Below are positions 48,363 to 63,976 of a stretch of DNA of 64,000 nt, one piece after another. The DNA comes from Oreohelix idahoensis (Eukaryota; Mollusca; Gastropoda; Stylommatophora; Oreohelicidae), in NCBI GenBank assembly GCA_024509875.1, contig JAMPIV010015253.1, positions 35,001 to 99,000 on the forward strand. The letters run 5' to 3'. The position numbers and the translations under genes are program-made. Every line of letters starts with the position of its first letter. Within the stretch, counting starts at the first letter, position 1. A model generated the notes under the pieces. That model saw only the letters and a list, made by a program, of their open reading frames with translations. It searched no databases and was not told the DNA's origin.

Positions 48363-51280
48363 AAGTAAAAATGACAGTGTCGCATAGACATTTATGATCA
48401 ATAAATTTTCTATATGCTTTTCTTTTTCTACCTGTGTCTTCTACTTTATTATCGCTCTTCTATCCTTTTCCTGTTTTTTCGCACACTGACGTGCACAATG
48501 CTGTGTGAGTTGCTTTGGACGCACGTGTAACCTAGTTGAGTAGTTCGTGACGTCATGTTTTGAAGTGGAAACATGGAACTGGCTTGTGTAATTGATTGTA
48601 ATTTTATATTGTGTATCCAATGGCATGTTGAAGGAAGCCATTTATTATTGTGATTTGTATTGGTCTTCAGGTCGAAGCCAATCGCAGTTATGTCACGTAA
48701 GTTATCGCCCACTTCTTATTTTAATGCTGCATAAAAAGGCCGCTCTACTACTAATCTAGCGGGAATTTTATCATTCCTAGAATGGATCTACAGAGTCGCT
48801 TGCCTTTAAGATTTGGATCGTAGACGGAGAATTCCTACGAGTAGAAGAAGTTATATTGTTTACCTTATGCACATGTTTTAAATGCCGTACATGCTTCAAT
48901 GCCAAAGTCGTGGCATGGATGTAAAGAGAGGGTAGCCAACTGAAAGCCTTTAACTGATAGGATTATCGTATATGACTTTGTGTGAAATTATATGATGTAC
49001 AACGCTATGTAGGATGAACGTCTGGGAATTTTAACAAATGTAATATGGAAGATTTCATCCCAGAGTATGAATACGTTACCATGATAGACGTCCTTGAAAG
49101 AAGGTCAACGGTCGGGACTGAGAAGGATATTATACGGTAACAGTTTTGTAATCCTTAGTCTATGGACAGAGGTCTTTACTAGAAGAGAATCTTCAGGAAC
49201 TTTTGCAGCAATAATTAATATGTTGTCGTGTGATCTTTGCGCCTGTGACGATGTCCGTCTTGTCCACTTCGTGTCTTGGTGAATAAAATCTATGTAAAGT
49301 TACCAACGACTTGTGTGCTGCCAATACGTGACCAGTTCACCCAATTCAAGATACTTGTTGGTTTTCGTTTGAAAAACATTGTTGACATTTATTCCGTTGT
49401 AACCATTCGCGTTTCCATTCATCACTATGAAAAAGACACCAACAGCCACATGTCGTGTGAGGCGTTAAGACGCGTTTTGGCAGGTTATGGCAGGGTCTGA
49501 GCTAATGTGAAGTGTTAGGAGAGGGGGAGATACCGGTGCTATTTCGGGTTTGCGAAATAGCGTGCATCCTTTGTCTGTTTAAGATATATCTACCCGAGAG
49601 AGTTTTAGAATGGTCATTCATACTCAAGATTCGCAGTAGACAGATCACTCGGGCTAGGAAATATCTTGTATATTAAAAAAGTTCTGAGTTTCTTGGCAAC
49701 ATTTTGCCGAGTTGTAGACTACCATTATATTGAAGGATTCTAGTTTCGTGGTATTTAATCTGTAGTTCTGTGTGGAGGTAAATATTAGATATCTAGTATT
49801 ATTTGTGAGTGATTAAGGGTTAATCGCCGATTTATTTCATTAGTTTCTTTTGTGCAGTAGGATTGATTTATAAGTCTGTTATATTCTCTAGCTGACGTGT
49901 TTCAGTGGAAAGCGGAATAAATTATAATTTCTAGCTTAAAACTCATGCAGCTATAAATAAATTTAATTTAACTGCCAATAACCCGTCGTGAATATTTCAA
50001 CTAAATTATAAATGCCCGATTCATCATTTAGTATTGACGAAATACGTATGTATTTCTAATTCATGATGATTGATTTTATGAAAATAACTTATTTCACGGG
50101 AAGTTTTAAACGATAAGTCAAGCTCTCCACTTGCAGTTTATAATGTAAGTTATAACCGGAGTACATAGTATGTATAGTATTTGATATGTTGTTTTTCTTT
50201 ATACAGTGAAAACTGGAGGTGACCCAACTTTGCCAGCGTTGAGTACACGAGAAATATCTGTGAAGAACTAAAACATTTTCCTTAAAGACTTGGTGTTAAC
50301 CTTTACAATAACTTTAAGATTTTAATGAAATAACTGCGCCTACCGAGCCAGATTAATTTCTTCCTGATGTAATCTTAAATTAAACTGGTGAAGTGAACGC
50401 TCCCCGGAGCAGTGGAAGAAACCTGTATCTGCAGAGCTGAGATTCTCTTTATCCAAAGAATACAGATTCACTGTAGAGAAGTGTCATAAAGTTTGCGCCA
50501 GACGGCGAACAACAGCACGATTGTAGGTAAGAATGTATGACAGGGATCCCTGATGACTGAATCGAGTGAATGCAGGACTGAGCGATTCCTTTATTGTGGT
50601 ATTTTTGCACCCATTTTTTTTCTTGCTGTCTTAAATTTCTTTATGCAAGTTTTTTTGCTAACAAATATTTTTCCTTAGGATAGAGCAGAGTATCCAAGTC
50701 TGTTCATACCTTTAAAGGGAAGACTTAGACTAAATCATATGTATCCGTGACTCTTTGGGGCTATCACTTTTCTTCTAACAGGACTGTGGGCTATTCATCG
50801 AGGGAAAGGATCATACTGTGGGTCTATCATTCTTGTAGCATTTTTATTGACTTTATGACTATTTGTATATGCTTTTGATGTAATTTTAGGTGTTGTGATG
50901 GAACTTTCTGACAATTAAAAAAATTCCCTTGAACTTAATCAGTGTGTCGGGTCAGCTCGTTCCAAATATCTATATAATCATTGTTATAGTTTTCCCACGT
51001 GTGTGCGTCTACATGTCGTCAATTGTGTGTGTGTGTGTGCATGTGAGTGGTAATATATATATTAATATATGTAGTCAATAGACTGTCTGACTCCTCTAGA
51101 TCTGTTGTAGAAGATAGGCTAAAAGAGAGAAAAGATTCTCGATTTCAGAGACAGCCTCTATTGATTTCTACCATCTAACTCGTGGAAATCTATTTCTACT
51201 ATCATCTCTCACTGTGGCTATCACTCATTCTAACCTATTCAGAAGGGACCAACCCAAGTCTTAATTCCTCTATCAAAAAT
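48363..51280. other. long gene-free stretch
   Basis: AT-rich, with only short frames lacking domains. A (GT)n run lies at about 51026-51040. It might hold introns or intergenic DNA; I cannot tell. Confidence 0.4.
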
Positions 51281-51284
51281 CTAC

Positions 51285-51690
51285 GACAGACAGAACTTGG
51301 CTTGTGTTTGTTGAAGGCCTATGCTCCTTGGGAATTGATTTAGTTTGGTTTCTTCTTCTTCCTCGTTCGTCCTAAAAAGGACGGTGGTTGCGTTGTGTCC
51401 GTTTACAGCGGAGCTGCGATATTTGCACCTTTCGGCCGACACATCCGACTTCAGCACGGCATTATTTGGGACCGGGTTTGTCTTCCCTCTTTGATCCCTA
51501 CTCCCTGAGCCATACTGCAGTGAAGCAGCCTGTTTCCAGGACCACCACTTGGAGGTGGAGTAGGGTCTTGGTTAGCTCTGGTTCGCTGACCCTGACGCAA
51601 GCAGTCAAGCTATCTTCATAGTACACGGACAACTCTATCAGTGCTCTGATCTCCTCCCTTAGTTTGGGAGCTAAAGAGTATAGACTGACT
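51285..51690. repeat. dispersed repeat family R2, second copy
   Basis: Shares GTACACGGACAACTC and GATCTCCTCCCTTAG with 33680-33725. It also shares GAAGGCCTATGCTCC with the reverse strand of about 58830-58860. A TTTGGTTTCTTCTTCTTCC run sits at the left. Confidence 0.5.
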
Positions 51691-54600
51691 TTATTATATC
51701 ACAGTTGACTGCAAGATTAAAAGGATCAAGTGTGAAAAAAAAGAAGAGAAAGTCGGGTTTGAGAACGTCAAAGAAAAGAAGAAATACACTGATAGTAAAG
51801 TAACCACTGCCTGTAGGCAGAAAATAAACAAAATTATGCCGTACTTTCAACCCATCAGAAACAAGATCAACCCTTAAAAAATTCTGGCAATGTTTCAAAG
51901 TAAATCTAGTTCTATCATTAGCGATACATAATCGAACGGCGGTGACTATATTCAGATATTGAAGTCACCAATTGAATATCGGTAATTTTTCCTTCTCCGA
52001 TTATTCACCTCTTAAAATGTGTCCAGTTTTTGACAGTATTTTACTTCGACAGCTTTCCTTTTTTAAAACTAGTAATCTCTTATCACTTAGTTTTACTTCA
52101 TGTCCATTTTTGTGTTCAGTATTTGCCGAGTGAGTTGGTTCATCGCTTGATGCAACTTTTGTATCTGGCCATACTTTTCTTTTGTTATCTCGATTTTCGT
52201 TGTTGCGTTATTGTTTACGTTTCTTTCCGTTGCTATTTCTTGGTTTTTTTAGTTAGTTATTTGTTAATTAATTAGGACTTTTTTCACATATTTAGTATGT
52301 TCTTTTTCGTATTTCCATTGGCTTTTCTTTATGTCTTACCTTTCTGTGTTACTGTGGGTGATCTAGGGAAACCCCGAAACAGCTTGTATGTCTGATACAT
52401 TATTCATTTGTAACACTGGTTGTCGTAAGCTGAATGCGAATTTCTGTCACTTTCTAGCTGGTAGGACCGTCTCGCTCTTATCTTTGATTTTATCTCCTCC
52501 CATTTTCTTCTTAATAGCACATACGAGTGTAATTCAAGGATGTAGCCGAGTCATTCTTAATTTAGACAGGCTGAATCCCAGTGTCTTGTACGTGTTTCGC
52601 GTTGCCCTTCAGAGATGCCTTTTAACTCCTTTTCTTGTGAGTCGCGGCAAAATCTACGTGTATCTGAGTCAGGGGAACGTGGACACAAACGTATCGCCTT
52701 GCCTTTCAAGTGACCGAACGCCTCTCGACCTGAAAACACTTTGAGACCGGATGCCAACGGACGCGTCTCCGCTTCTTCACTGATTCACCTTATACGAGAT
52801 CGCATTCATCTCACGTCTCAAGGAAGAAAACTCTCGGTTCCGTTACGCCTTTTCTCCTGTTAGAATCGCCGCGCCCAGTGCAGATGTTCACAATAAGTGA
52901 CGCGATCTGTAGGAGAATCTGGTTATATAAACTAGACTAAAAAATTGCTCGGTGCTTGTTGTCTCCAGAGAACCTCTGACCTACAGAATGGAATTTGTGC
53001 AGTTAGCCTAATACCAGGTGCATTGTTGTAAAGATTAATTCTTGACACATCGGTAAGCACACTTAGTTATCAAATAGCCACCCCAAGTTTTTCTAAACTT
53101 ATAAATAAACCGTAGTTAATTTTCTTAAAGTTAATTTTGCGTGACGGTGTAATTTAACATTATTAAGTTTGCCACCAATCAAAATCACTTGCTGTTAAGT
53201 TACTTTTCAAGGACTGTGTCTGGATGTGTTTATATTAATTAAAGTAGCTACCAATTTGTTAAATATTAGTACCTTTTCTACATGATATGTATATATTGAT
53301 TTTAATGATTATTATATCAGCCCATTTTTGTGTTATTAACTTTGAAGGGTATATTACATTTTTTTCCCTGTATTTTAGGGTAATCTTAAAGTTGAGGATC
53401 ACACTGCATTCTTTCGAATGAATACTAACTAACTGTTTTATGAGCTCCCACCCACAGAGCTAACCCTTCTGTATATGTAGTATATTTTTGGTCCTGACCT
53501 GTTAAAGAGTTATGCCAGGTGGCCCTTGTCCCGTTTCGAAGCAACCACTGTGCAGAGCGCTAAGTCACGCAGTAGACATCTTCCAGCAAACCTAGCACGC
53601 GCGTAAAGGGCGGAGTCAAAGTGGATTGCGCATCAAATCTGGGACACCACTTAGTGTGTGTGTGAGGGAAACAGTTTGTTGACTTTCTGTGGTAATCTGT
53701 AATGCAGTGTGAAAATAGAATAAACATATATTATGATGTGTTAACTAATAGAGATCATGATGTGTATTTCGCAGAAACGATTCCAGAGAGCCATGGTAAC
53801 AAAAATAGCCCCTGTGGATCGCCTTTTTAAAAATCCTATTTTCTGGACTCCTTTTCCTAGATCCAAATCTTTTTTTAAAAATATATATTCCTGCTCATTA
53901 TCCCATGATTTCATGACCATTATCGCTTGAATTTTAGTGGTTATACGTTACATCTTCACATCATACGGGTTGCGCGTCACACGTTTTGACCCATCCCACG
54001 TTTTTGATACAGCCAAGACGACTGGTCTTCACGCGTTACTAACTGGAGATGTATGCATTCCTGACGTCCTTAGCTCACGGTGAAATCCCACGTTTTGCTG
54101 GATTACTTGATCCAAATACAACTAGCATTATAACAGACTAGCTGCAGGTATCACGAAAGTTGAGAGCAGTAAACCACCGAATCCCTGCATATAGATGCCA
54201 CTGGATTTCTAAGATATCCACAGAGTAATCAAATCTACAGCAGTGAAGGAAGATAATTTCTTATTCGTGGAGTTGCTTAGCTCAACTTATGACTGGTATT
54301 AGTCAGAAGGACTCAGGGATATTTATTTGGTCATTTTCAACCCTCCGGTGTTAGTTAACGAAACCGATTTAGTCATCCTTTCTAAGGAGCACTGGGGACT
54401 AATTTCTGCTAGTTTGGTCTTGAGATTTGTTTGTTGTTTATTTAGATTACTTATTACTCACTTTTGTTAATTTTTGTGGTGAAAATGTATGTCTAACCAT
54501 ATCTAGTGTGTTCTGTATAAATAGTGAGTTAACATCAATATATACATATAAGTTCAAAGCGGTCAGAATTTAATTCCTATTTCACCTGTCACTTGAATGT

Positions 54601-55015
54601 TGACCAGTCCTGTCCTTACTGCAATATTTATTAAATTTCGGGGAGGGAGAGTGCCTGTATGACATTTTAACAGTGTTGCGAACGTGGCAGGAAAGAAGTG
54701 ATTTAATACATAAGCATATCTTTCTTCTCTCCTGACTGTCATACTTCATTCTTCATTAACATTCGAGATTCAATTTCTATCTACTATCATGCTGTCGTAC
54801 GGAAGATTAATTGTGTTATTTGGCCCGTCTGAGTATATAGAGTGGATGTCGACAGATACGCGAGAAGGTATCGAAATATATTTTTCACAGGTGGTAGAAT
54901 TGAGAGAAAAAGATCTGTCTCTGGAGAATTAGGAAATCTCTTCCAGCCTATCGGTACGACTGTACTTTTAGTGCAAGACAGCTTTTATCTCCTTATCTAG
55001 AATAGATAAGTTAAT
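51691..55015. other. gene-free stretch
   Basis: No supported coding region or element. Short frames such as 52388-52744 have no recognisable domain. Confidence 0.4.
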
Positions 55016-55033
55016 CTACACACACACACACAG
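55016..55033. repeat. (CA)n microsatellite
   Basis: Short CA run. Confidence 0.9.
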
Positions 55034-56640
55034 CTATGTGACAACAAGACACACAAACGTAAAAAACAACGGATAAATGGGTATGGGTCTGACCAACACA
55101 CAAAGGTAAGTTTCTTTGTAGTTTATTATTATTAAAACTCGACAACATCAAAATATCTAAAGGAAAAGACCAAAGAGTCATTTACATGCATATGAAATAT
55201 AGCAGAAAAAAAACGTGCACCCTCCCCAAATGGAGAAAAGAACCCTAAAATGATTAACCCAAAAGTTGAAGGTTAGCACTCTGTTACAGAATGAACAGTA
55301 GGGGTACTCTGTGAGACCCAGTAAAATAAACAAACTATTAGACAAATCAGATATATGGATAGTTTTCCCTCAAACAAGAAATTACTCGCACACTCTTGCA
55401 AACAGTGGCCACTCTCACACTCTTACCTAATTGCCTGGTATGGCAGGTCTGTAATATTCCTTGGTAACAGAATTACTCCGTGAATATATTATTTAATCCA
55501 CCTAATATTTTGTCACCCCCAGTTGTCGCAGTTCCAAATTGGCCCCAGTCCATCCCCTGAAATTAGTTCATGAGGTGAACGCCTAATATTGTTTGGTCTC
55601 CTATAATTGTTATTACAACTTGTTAAAAAAACTGAGAGAGTTCTTAAGGGTGACTCTTTAGTAGGAAAAATACTTCAAGTATTTGGAAAACATCTGGTTG
55701 CTAGAACTTTGTTCATAGGCTGTTGATGGTTCTTCTATCGGCCAACTTGTGGCTGGTAAATATATATATATATATCTCTGGGTTTGGTAAGTCCAGTTAT
55801 TAAAAATATTTATTGTCCTCCAATACTCTCTGGCGTATGCCCGTTCACGAATGAAATTGCTAATGCACAGCCAAGAAAAGGAGAAAATAATAAATTAAAA
55901 AAATGGAAAAAAAGAAAAAACCAAAACAGAAAAAGACCGCTGGCCGCTCTTGTGATCAGTCTGCGAAGAATACAAGAAACATTTATATAAAAATATGTTA
56001 ATCCTATATCTACACATACTGACGGAGACAAGACGATCTCTTCTCCACTCCGTCAGTCCTGATTAAATTTAAACGGCACACGGCGGTTCCTTACTCCTAT
56101 CAGTTAACAAATTCTACTGGCGGCTGAGTTCATACTGGTCTGAGTTATGTTAGCTCGCCCGCCCCTTCTCGCCGGCGTCAGCGTACAATGAAACTTATTA
56201 TTTAATCTGTCCATACGCGCTGCCTAAACAATGATCGCCTGTCATTAAATAGCTATTAAATGTCGGCATCTGTTGGCTTTTCCGTATATGCTTAAAATAA
56301 TAGACACTATAACAAATATGCACAAATGAAATATATCGTTGTATTCTATCCTACACTATCAGTTTACTGTCTATACGGGCGGCGTTATTTAACACTTTAA
56401 TAGAATATCTGGTAAGAAATCGCTACGCGTTACTCTATTTCACTCGTTTTACTAGCGAGAAAAATCTAAGTGAAGAACAAATGTTAAAAGCTATCAATTC
56501 TTAAAACATTAGCACTTTTATCCTTTACCAGAAAATTCAGAAATGAAAATCTCCACGAAAACTAGTAATAAATCCACACAAGGAAATCTGGTTTCTAGGA
56601 CTGCGCTTAGACTATTCAAAATTCTGACTGACAACTGATA
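55034..56640. other. gene-free stretch
   Basis: Includes a short TA run at 55759-55775. No feature recognised. Confidence 0.4.
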
Positions 56641-56641
56641 A

Positions 56642-57940
<1,299 letters not shown>

Positions 57941-57942
57941 TC

Positions 57943-58291
57943 ATGCAGGGGTACGCGGCAATGAAAGAGCTGACAGACTAGCTTCAAGAACTCCCATAGA
58001 AGGTGCATTGGATATGGAGAAGGGAGAGATACTGAGGACAAATAATGATCGCCTATTAGAGAACGACGCTGTAGTTGATGAATTAATAGGATTTCTGGAA
58101 TTCGGCATCAAATGCAAGTCTAACCGAGATGGACGTTATGAGTGCATGCATCCGGCGTGTATACAACCAGCGCTCAACAAGAGCAATTAGCGTGCATACT
58201 CTTCGACATTTGCTGAGGGAGACGGAACATCTACTGGTTTTCTCGGAGTGCAGTGATGTCGATTCTGATCAACAAAAACAATACTAACAAA
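57943..58291 (+). pseudogene. RNase H C-terminal remnant of a LINE
   Basis: The plus-strand frame reads HAGVRGNERADRLASRTPIE, the fourth RNase H motif of LINE-encoded RNase H domains (HAG..GNE.AD.LA). It then reads on to a TAG near 58190. After a frameshift the end reads TRAISVHTLRHLLRETEHLL and FSECSD, the usual C-terminus of such proteins. Only the last quarter of the parent protein survives. Confidence 0.8.
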
Positions 58292-58820
58292 AATCAATAA
58301 TAGCTAGAAGCACAACCAAATAGTAACTCATAAACATGAATCACAAGTAACCAAAAAACATAGCTACAACGTTCTCAACTCAGAATATTGATTACTATTA
58401 TTCATACTCATCAGGGAAACCTCTACCCTGAAAAGCAGCATTCAAAAAAAAAAAAAATCACAAAATTACCATAGTAAGTATCCATCAGTAATGAACAGAC
58501 TAAATCATAGCAGCCTTAGTTGGCTCGAATAAGTCGAACGAATTGAAGATAGCCAGACAGAAAATTATGTAGCTTAAATATAGCGTACACGATGCCATAG
58601 AAGAAAAAAGGAGGGAACAGGATCAGGGTGGGCCTGAGTGAGTCAGAGGTGAATGAATAATGGGGAAATGTCGCCAGTAAATGGAAAATTGAACAAAAAC
58701 TGAGTAAAGAGCAAGTGATGAAAATATGGTAAGTTAGAAAATAATGAGTATACACATTACTGGATTGAAGTGGGACTCTATTTCATAGATGTGGGGCTGA
58801 GCGTGTCACTCATCCATTAT
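58292..58820. other. unassigned sequence
   Basis: No feature recognised apart from a short A run (58446-58458). Confidence 0.35.
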
Positions 58821-58824
58821 ACTT

Positions 58825-58975
58825 TTAGTTCCCCAGGGAGCATAGGCCTTCAACAAAGTCATGTCACGCATTCCTGTAATGTGCCTTCCGTTCAATGTCT
58901 TCCCATGTGTCACGGTATTATCTCCCTTGCTGTGCAGTAGTGGTTCACTAATGGCCAAAATTTTGAGTTAAAAAA
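58825..58975. repeat. dispersed repeat fragments (R2-linked and R1)
   Basis: CCCAGGGAGCATAGGCCTTC (inverse of 51315-51335) is followed by the R1 start TGTCACGGTATTATCTCCC and GTAGTGGTTCACTAATGGCC, matching 27595-27650. Confidence 0.6.
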
Positions 58976-60949
58976 AAGTTTTCCAATTACTCTTTTCAGA
59001 TGAATAAAATGGAGGATGGTGGTCCTATTTCAGGGAGTCTCACAGGGATTTTAGATTGCCAAGTACAACAACTGCGTCTAGTAAGTTTGTTGTACACTTT
59101 GTATTACAGTCACAGAATGGCCTTGAAACTTTTCACTTCTTGTGCCATCCCGTAATTCATTTTGTGCTCTTCACGTTCTATTTTCCTACCTCGAAAAATA
59201 TTTGGTATTTTCGAGTCATTGTTTACACTTCTTCCTGTAATCATTCGTCATGTCTGTTTACCTGACCATCCCTGCTCAGAGAGTAGACCGATGATGCAAT
59301 ATTGACCGACAGTCATGTTGGTAAAATTCTCGTGTACCAATCATGGGCGTGCTGGATTAACACGAAGTTCACCCCAGCGAGTTTATTTAGCGCTGATTTC
59401 CTATTGTGATTTCCAAATTTCTCTCTTGGAGAGAACACAGCCCAGCTGGTCGAACGATGAATGTTTGTTTGCAAAGGTACCTGGCAGGAAATTATCCAAG
59501 TAGTGACATTTTGTAGACACACTCCTGAAGACGACGGAAATATTGTAATCGCTTCCGGGTGTGGTGGGTTTTGATGTTAAAGAAAAAGTAGTCAGAATGT
59601 GTCTACCGAGTGAGGTCAGCTGTGCAAGTCCCTGAGCCTAATAGTTGAAGTTGATGTTATCGGGGTACCTGACTGCTACCACCCTACGATCTCACTCTGC
59701 GATTTATTTTGGGTAACTAGTGTTTGTGATGTTAATTTATATGGCTTATTGTCTATGGTAATGGAAATGTTGTGATAATTGCGTTAAACAAGTACACATG
59801 TAAATTACTAAAATTAATTAAACAAGACTGGGTTTAAAGTTAGGATATATGTGTATATACAATTTAATTTCCTGTCCCTCAAATTTTTTAGGACAGGAAT
59901 GTTTAACTTACAAATGAAAATATGGTTTTATCAAATTAAATACACAAGCAGGACATCTGTCCAATAAATTTAAAATGTTAAAGTTTCTAAACTGTTATTC
60001 CCTGGTGGAAAAACCCCTGTTATACGAAGAGTCAATATTGGGGAAATACTGGTTTTCACATCACTTCACATACTGTTTCTGAAAAGGGTGGAGATTAAAT
60101 TCATTTGAGTCTGCATAAGCCCGCTAGATATAGGCTTATCTTTTAGTCCTCGTAGACCCTGGATGACTGGTTTGAGAAAATGCACACGATCCACTGCCGT
60201 GTATTCTGGAGTCTGCTAACACTTGTATGCTTTAATAAAGAAACAACCGGTAGGTTGCCTCAACTGCTGCAGCTCCGACTTCTGACCAACTTGAAACTGG
60301 GCGATGTAACCCGCAATCAATGAAATAATCACACACTTTGTTAAGGTTTAACAGGCTGTCAATGGTTACCTTTAGACAGCCGCTACTTCAGACGCAAAGG
60401 CAATTTGCTTATTACTTGCTCTGACCTTCCGTGTATGAAAAATCTCTCTCAAGTGGTACCCTGCCTAGTAGACGCGGTAGTTTTATTTCCCTCTATGTCT
60501 ATTCTAACATTAACCAATCAGTTTAAACTACAACGATTTGACATTTATTTTTGAAAATCCCAACCTTTATTTACGCTTTTCAAATAAGTTCGTCAGTCGC
60601 TTTAGGAGGGGCAAAACGTCACAGTTATACCTCTCCTCTTTCTCCTAATAGTGTCTACCAAAAAAGAGGCAAGTCAATGTGACTTGTTTCCAAGCAACGC
60701 CTAGAAAAATGTTACTTTTAAAATCGAGCTGAGATATATATATTTACAAATTAATAGTTGATTTAATCCTTTTGAGTGAACTGCACCCGTATGTCTCAGT
60801 CATCTTAAATACATTTAAAATTAAGATTTTAGTGAATTAAATCAGTTGGGAGCTTGAAAGAGCTAAAGCATACCAAATACCTCTTCACAAAGGCTGTCGA
60901 GCAGATAATAAGTTAACTATGCTAAGACACATTCAGCACTGTTCTTGAC
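58976..60949. other. gene-free stretch
   Basis: No supported gene or element. Confidence 0.4.
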
Positions 60950-61130
60950 TTCTGAAATATCTTGTGAATACTCCCTCGAGGTAGAAGCATCATTATCCTT
61001 CTATCTGTATCTCTGCCTAGAGTAATCTTGTGCGAAGGTAGATACCTTTAAAGACCCACATTAAATACTCTAGGTTTTGGCCATTGCTGGACCATGATTG
61101 CAGTGCAAAGGGGAGGCAACCCGTGACAAT
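60950..61130 (-). repeat. dispersed repeat family R1, inverted copy
   Basis: Reverse complement of the R1 sequence at 27597-27790, ending at GGAGGCAACCCGTGACA. Confidence 0.75.
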
Positions 61131-61323
61131 TCCCTACCCACGTATAAAAGAAAAACTATATGTGACACGATGTAGCATTTGACTCGTATGAAATGAGTCT
61201 CCAGCTGAAGGTAATTCAGCAAAGAATTAGTTGTATTATCTAGCTCTGTGTATAAGTATTTGAAATAAAGTAAGTCATACGCGTGCAGACATCAAATTCT
61301 CTCAACCAAGCTATAAATTCCAA

Positions 61324-61400
61324 CTGAGACAGTGTGATCTGAGACATGCATGGCTTAATCTTTGAGACAAGCATATGACTACTGGCAGGATCAACCAGAT
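61324..61400 (-). rRNA. 18S rRNA 5'-end fragment (about 77 nt)
   Basis: The minus strand reads CTGGTTGATCCTGCCAGTAG, then TCATATGCTTGTCTCAAAGA and TTAAGCCATGCATGTCT, the universal eukaryotic 18S start. It diverges after about CACACTGTCTCA, so the rest of 18S is absent. It cannot be a functional rRNA gene. Confidence 0.93.
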
Positions 61401-61856
61401 AACTGGCCGGACAGACGTGCGTCTTCTTCGACCATCTCGTCGCTCGCGCGTGGAAGGAGACAGCGCTCTGTGCAGAGCGGATCCCGGCGGCCACGGCGAT
61501 TTTATTCTTGCAAGAACCACTGAACGCCTGCCAACAAGACGTTCCCCTAGTCGGACAGGACGGGCCGAAAGCGACACCAGCTTACTGACTGCCGGCCCAC
61601 GACTCATTGCGAGAGCGGGGCCTTTTTCGAGACTGTTGTCGAGCCACGATACGGAGATGCGACAGCTTGCTCACATCACGACCGGGGCTGCGATTTACGG
61701 ATACAGGAGCCAAACCACCGCCTCGCTAACCGATGAACTGGGAGGGCCCGTTACCGGGATCACTACGCGCAGTCTCTCGAGACTTAGATTACAATATACT
61801 TATATATTATACAGGGCCGAAACACTTGTCGGACGGGGGGACTATTTCTGATGATC
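61401..61856 (-). other. presumed 5' external transcribed spacer
   Basis: The block immediately upstream of the 18S start on the minus strand is strikingly GC-rich (for example CCCGGCGGCCACGGCGA) against AT-rich surroundings, and ends abruptly near 61856. By position it should be rDNA 5' ETS carried along with the 18S start. The plus-strand frame 61375-61851 over it is a by-product of high GC. Confidence 0.7.
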
Positions 61857-62935
61857 AGATTGCTTCCTGTTGTATCGCTCTGTAAAGAGTTTCCTATCAT
61901 CTTAAATATTTTATCAACAGGGATAAAATTAATAAAATTGATTTGCAAAGAAAAACAGTTCATTCATTGTGTATCTTCATCCGGAGATATTACTGTATGA
62001 TGGAGTTTAAAGAATCTATATGCTGGTCCAGTACTTTGTACTGAATTGACCAGTTGCTGACGGTGATTTGTCGTTGAATTATGGTTCAGTCACTGCTGGT
62101 TCTTAGTGCACTCTTGACTGTTCCTTCTCAAGTCAGGAGTCGAATGACGTGTTGAAGCAAGGAGTAACTTCCTAAAAGGTTGTTGCTTCGAGTACCCTCT
62201 AGACCCGTCTATTATGGATGGTGTTCGGTGTCGATAACTGGTAACTAGTACCAGAAACTGAGAGAAAAGATATCAATTTCATACATGTTAAATGCACATA
62301 TAAAATAAGAAAATGTACAAGTTACAACGTACTCATTCTTTTATGAATTGGTTATTTTATCCAGACTTTAAGGCACAGAACGGTCGTAGTATGTCCGGCA
62401 ACTGTTTACGATGCAAACTTTCCCCATCTAGTTAAGGTTACTTGTTAATTTACACTCATAACTTTTAACATTTGAGGAAGGTTGCCTTGGACTGATTTTA
62501 TGGATTTTGTTAGTAGTTTACACTGTTGCCTACTGTTATCATTTTCACCTCCTATAGAGAAAACCTTTTACTAACCCAAATCCTTAAGGGTGATAAAGCA
62601 CTGCCTATACAATATTTTACATGAAAAAGCTGTCATTATCATCATCATCATCAATCATTACACTTCAACTGTCAATGACCATAAGACTTCAACTGTCAAT
62701 GACCATAAGACTTCAACAAACTTATGCCAAATCTTTGTGTCTCGTGCTATCAGCGCAAGGCCTGTCCATATCCACTCATTACAGGCTACATCCTCTCTAA
62801 TCTGCCCCAGAAAATGTGTATCCGACATTGACACCACCCCACCTTTCTCAGTCTGGAGCGTACTTTCTACGAAACAGCTTTCCTAACTAGTACCTACCCT
62901 ATGAGCCACCCCGCGCCACCCCGCGCCTAACAACA
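61857..62935. other. unassigned sequence with short tandem repeats
   Basis: (ATC)n near 62638-62653 and about 2.5 copies of a 24-bp unit (CTTCAACTGTCAATGACCAT) at 62660-62718. No coding region is supported. Confidence 0.5.
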
Positions 62936-62941
62936 ACAATA

Positions 62942-62963
62942 ACACACACACACACACACACAA
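62942..62963. repeat. (CA)n microsatellite
   Basis: Eleven or so CA units. Confidence 0.9.
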
Positions 62964-63049
62964 ACCCAGACGACAGTGTCAATCAAGTAAATTAGACCAC
63001 CATATCCTCAGGTCGTAATCACGTATATTTAATATCATGCTGGATAAAC

Positions 63050-63410
<361 letters not shown>

Positions 63411-63888
63411 CCAATTCACAAATCCGAACACAAACAACACATGCTATCACAGCAATTACACCATCATACTACAGCAAACACACATCAGTATAAACATCAC
63501 CGAGTACAACAAAGACAGACGAGTGCAGTTCTGAACAAAGCAAACACAACTCAATCTATTAAATGCTTCAAGTTATATATATAGAGAAAGGGTAGGGATG
63601 CAATAGAATTCCGATTAACCGAATCCCAAGCATTTCCAGTTAACTAAACCACCAAAAACCAGAGAAAGCGGGTTACAATCTGTGGTAAGCTGTGTGGGGA
63701 AAATAGTGGATTTTCTCTGTAGCAACGAGTGGGACTAAATTTACTTCTTTAAATTATTAACAACATTCCTGGTTGTTCTGATTGTGGAATTGAAGTAGGG
63801 ACAAATTATATTAAAAGTAATGAAGGGGATGATGGTGCCATATTTTGACGGATGAAGAAATTGTTGACGTTGTTCAAGAAGAGGATAA
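63411..63888. other. unassigned sequence
   Basis: No feature recognised. Confidence 0.35.
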
Positions 63889-63976
63889 CAGTGAAGAAGA
63901 AGAAGAAGAAGTGGAAGAATAAGAAGAAGATGAAGAAGAAAAAGAAGTAAAAGAGGAAGAAGAAGAAGAAAAATAA
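63889..63976. repeat. purine-rich (GAA)n tract
   Basis: Imperfect GAAGAA repeats, nearly all purine on the plus strand. Confidence 0.9.

Noticed and set aside
49975..50000. Third Helitron end (CAATAACCCGTC near 49977)
   Set aside because: Only half the stem is present and no CTAG follows.
48363..56640. Host gene exons in the long quiet stretch
   Set aside because: Frames are short, lack domains and show no pattern of exon-like conservation I can judge from sequence alone.
61375..61851. 158-residue plus-strand frame with many Arg and Ser
   Set aside because: It covers the GC-rich ETS and the antisense of 18S; high GC lengthens chance frames.
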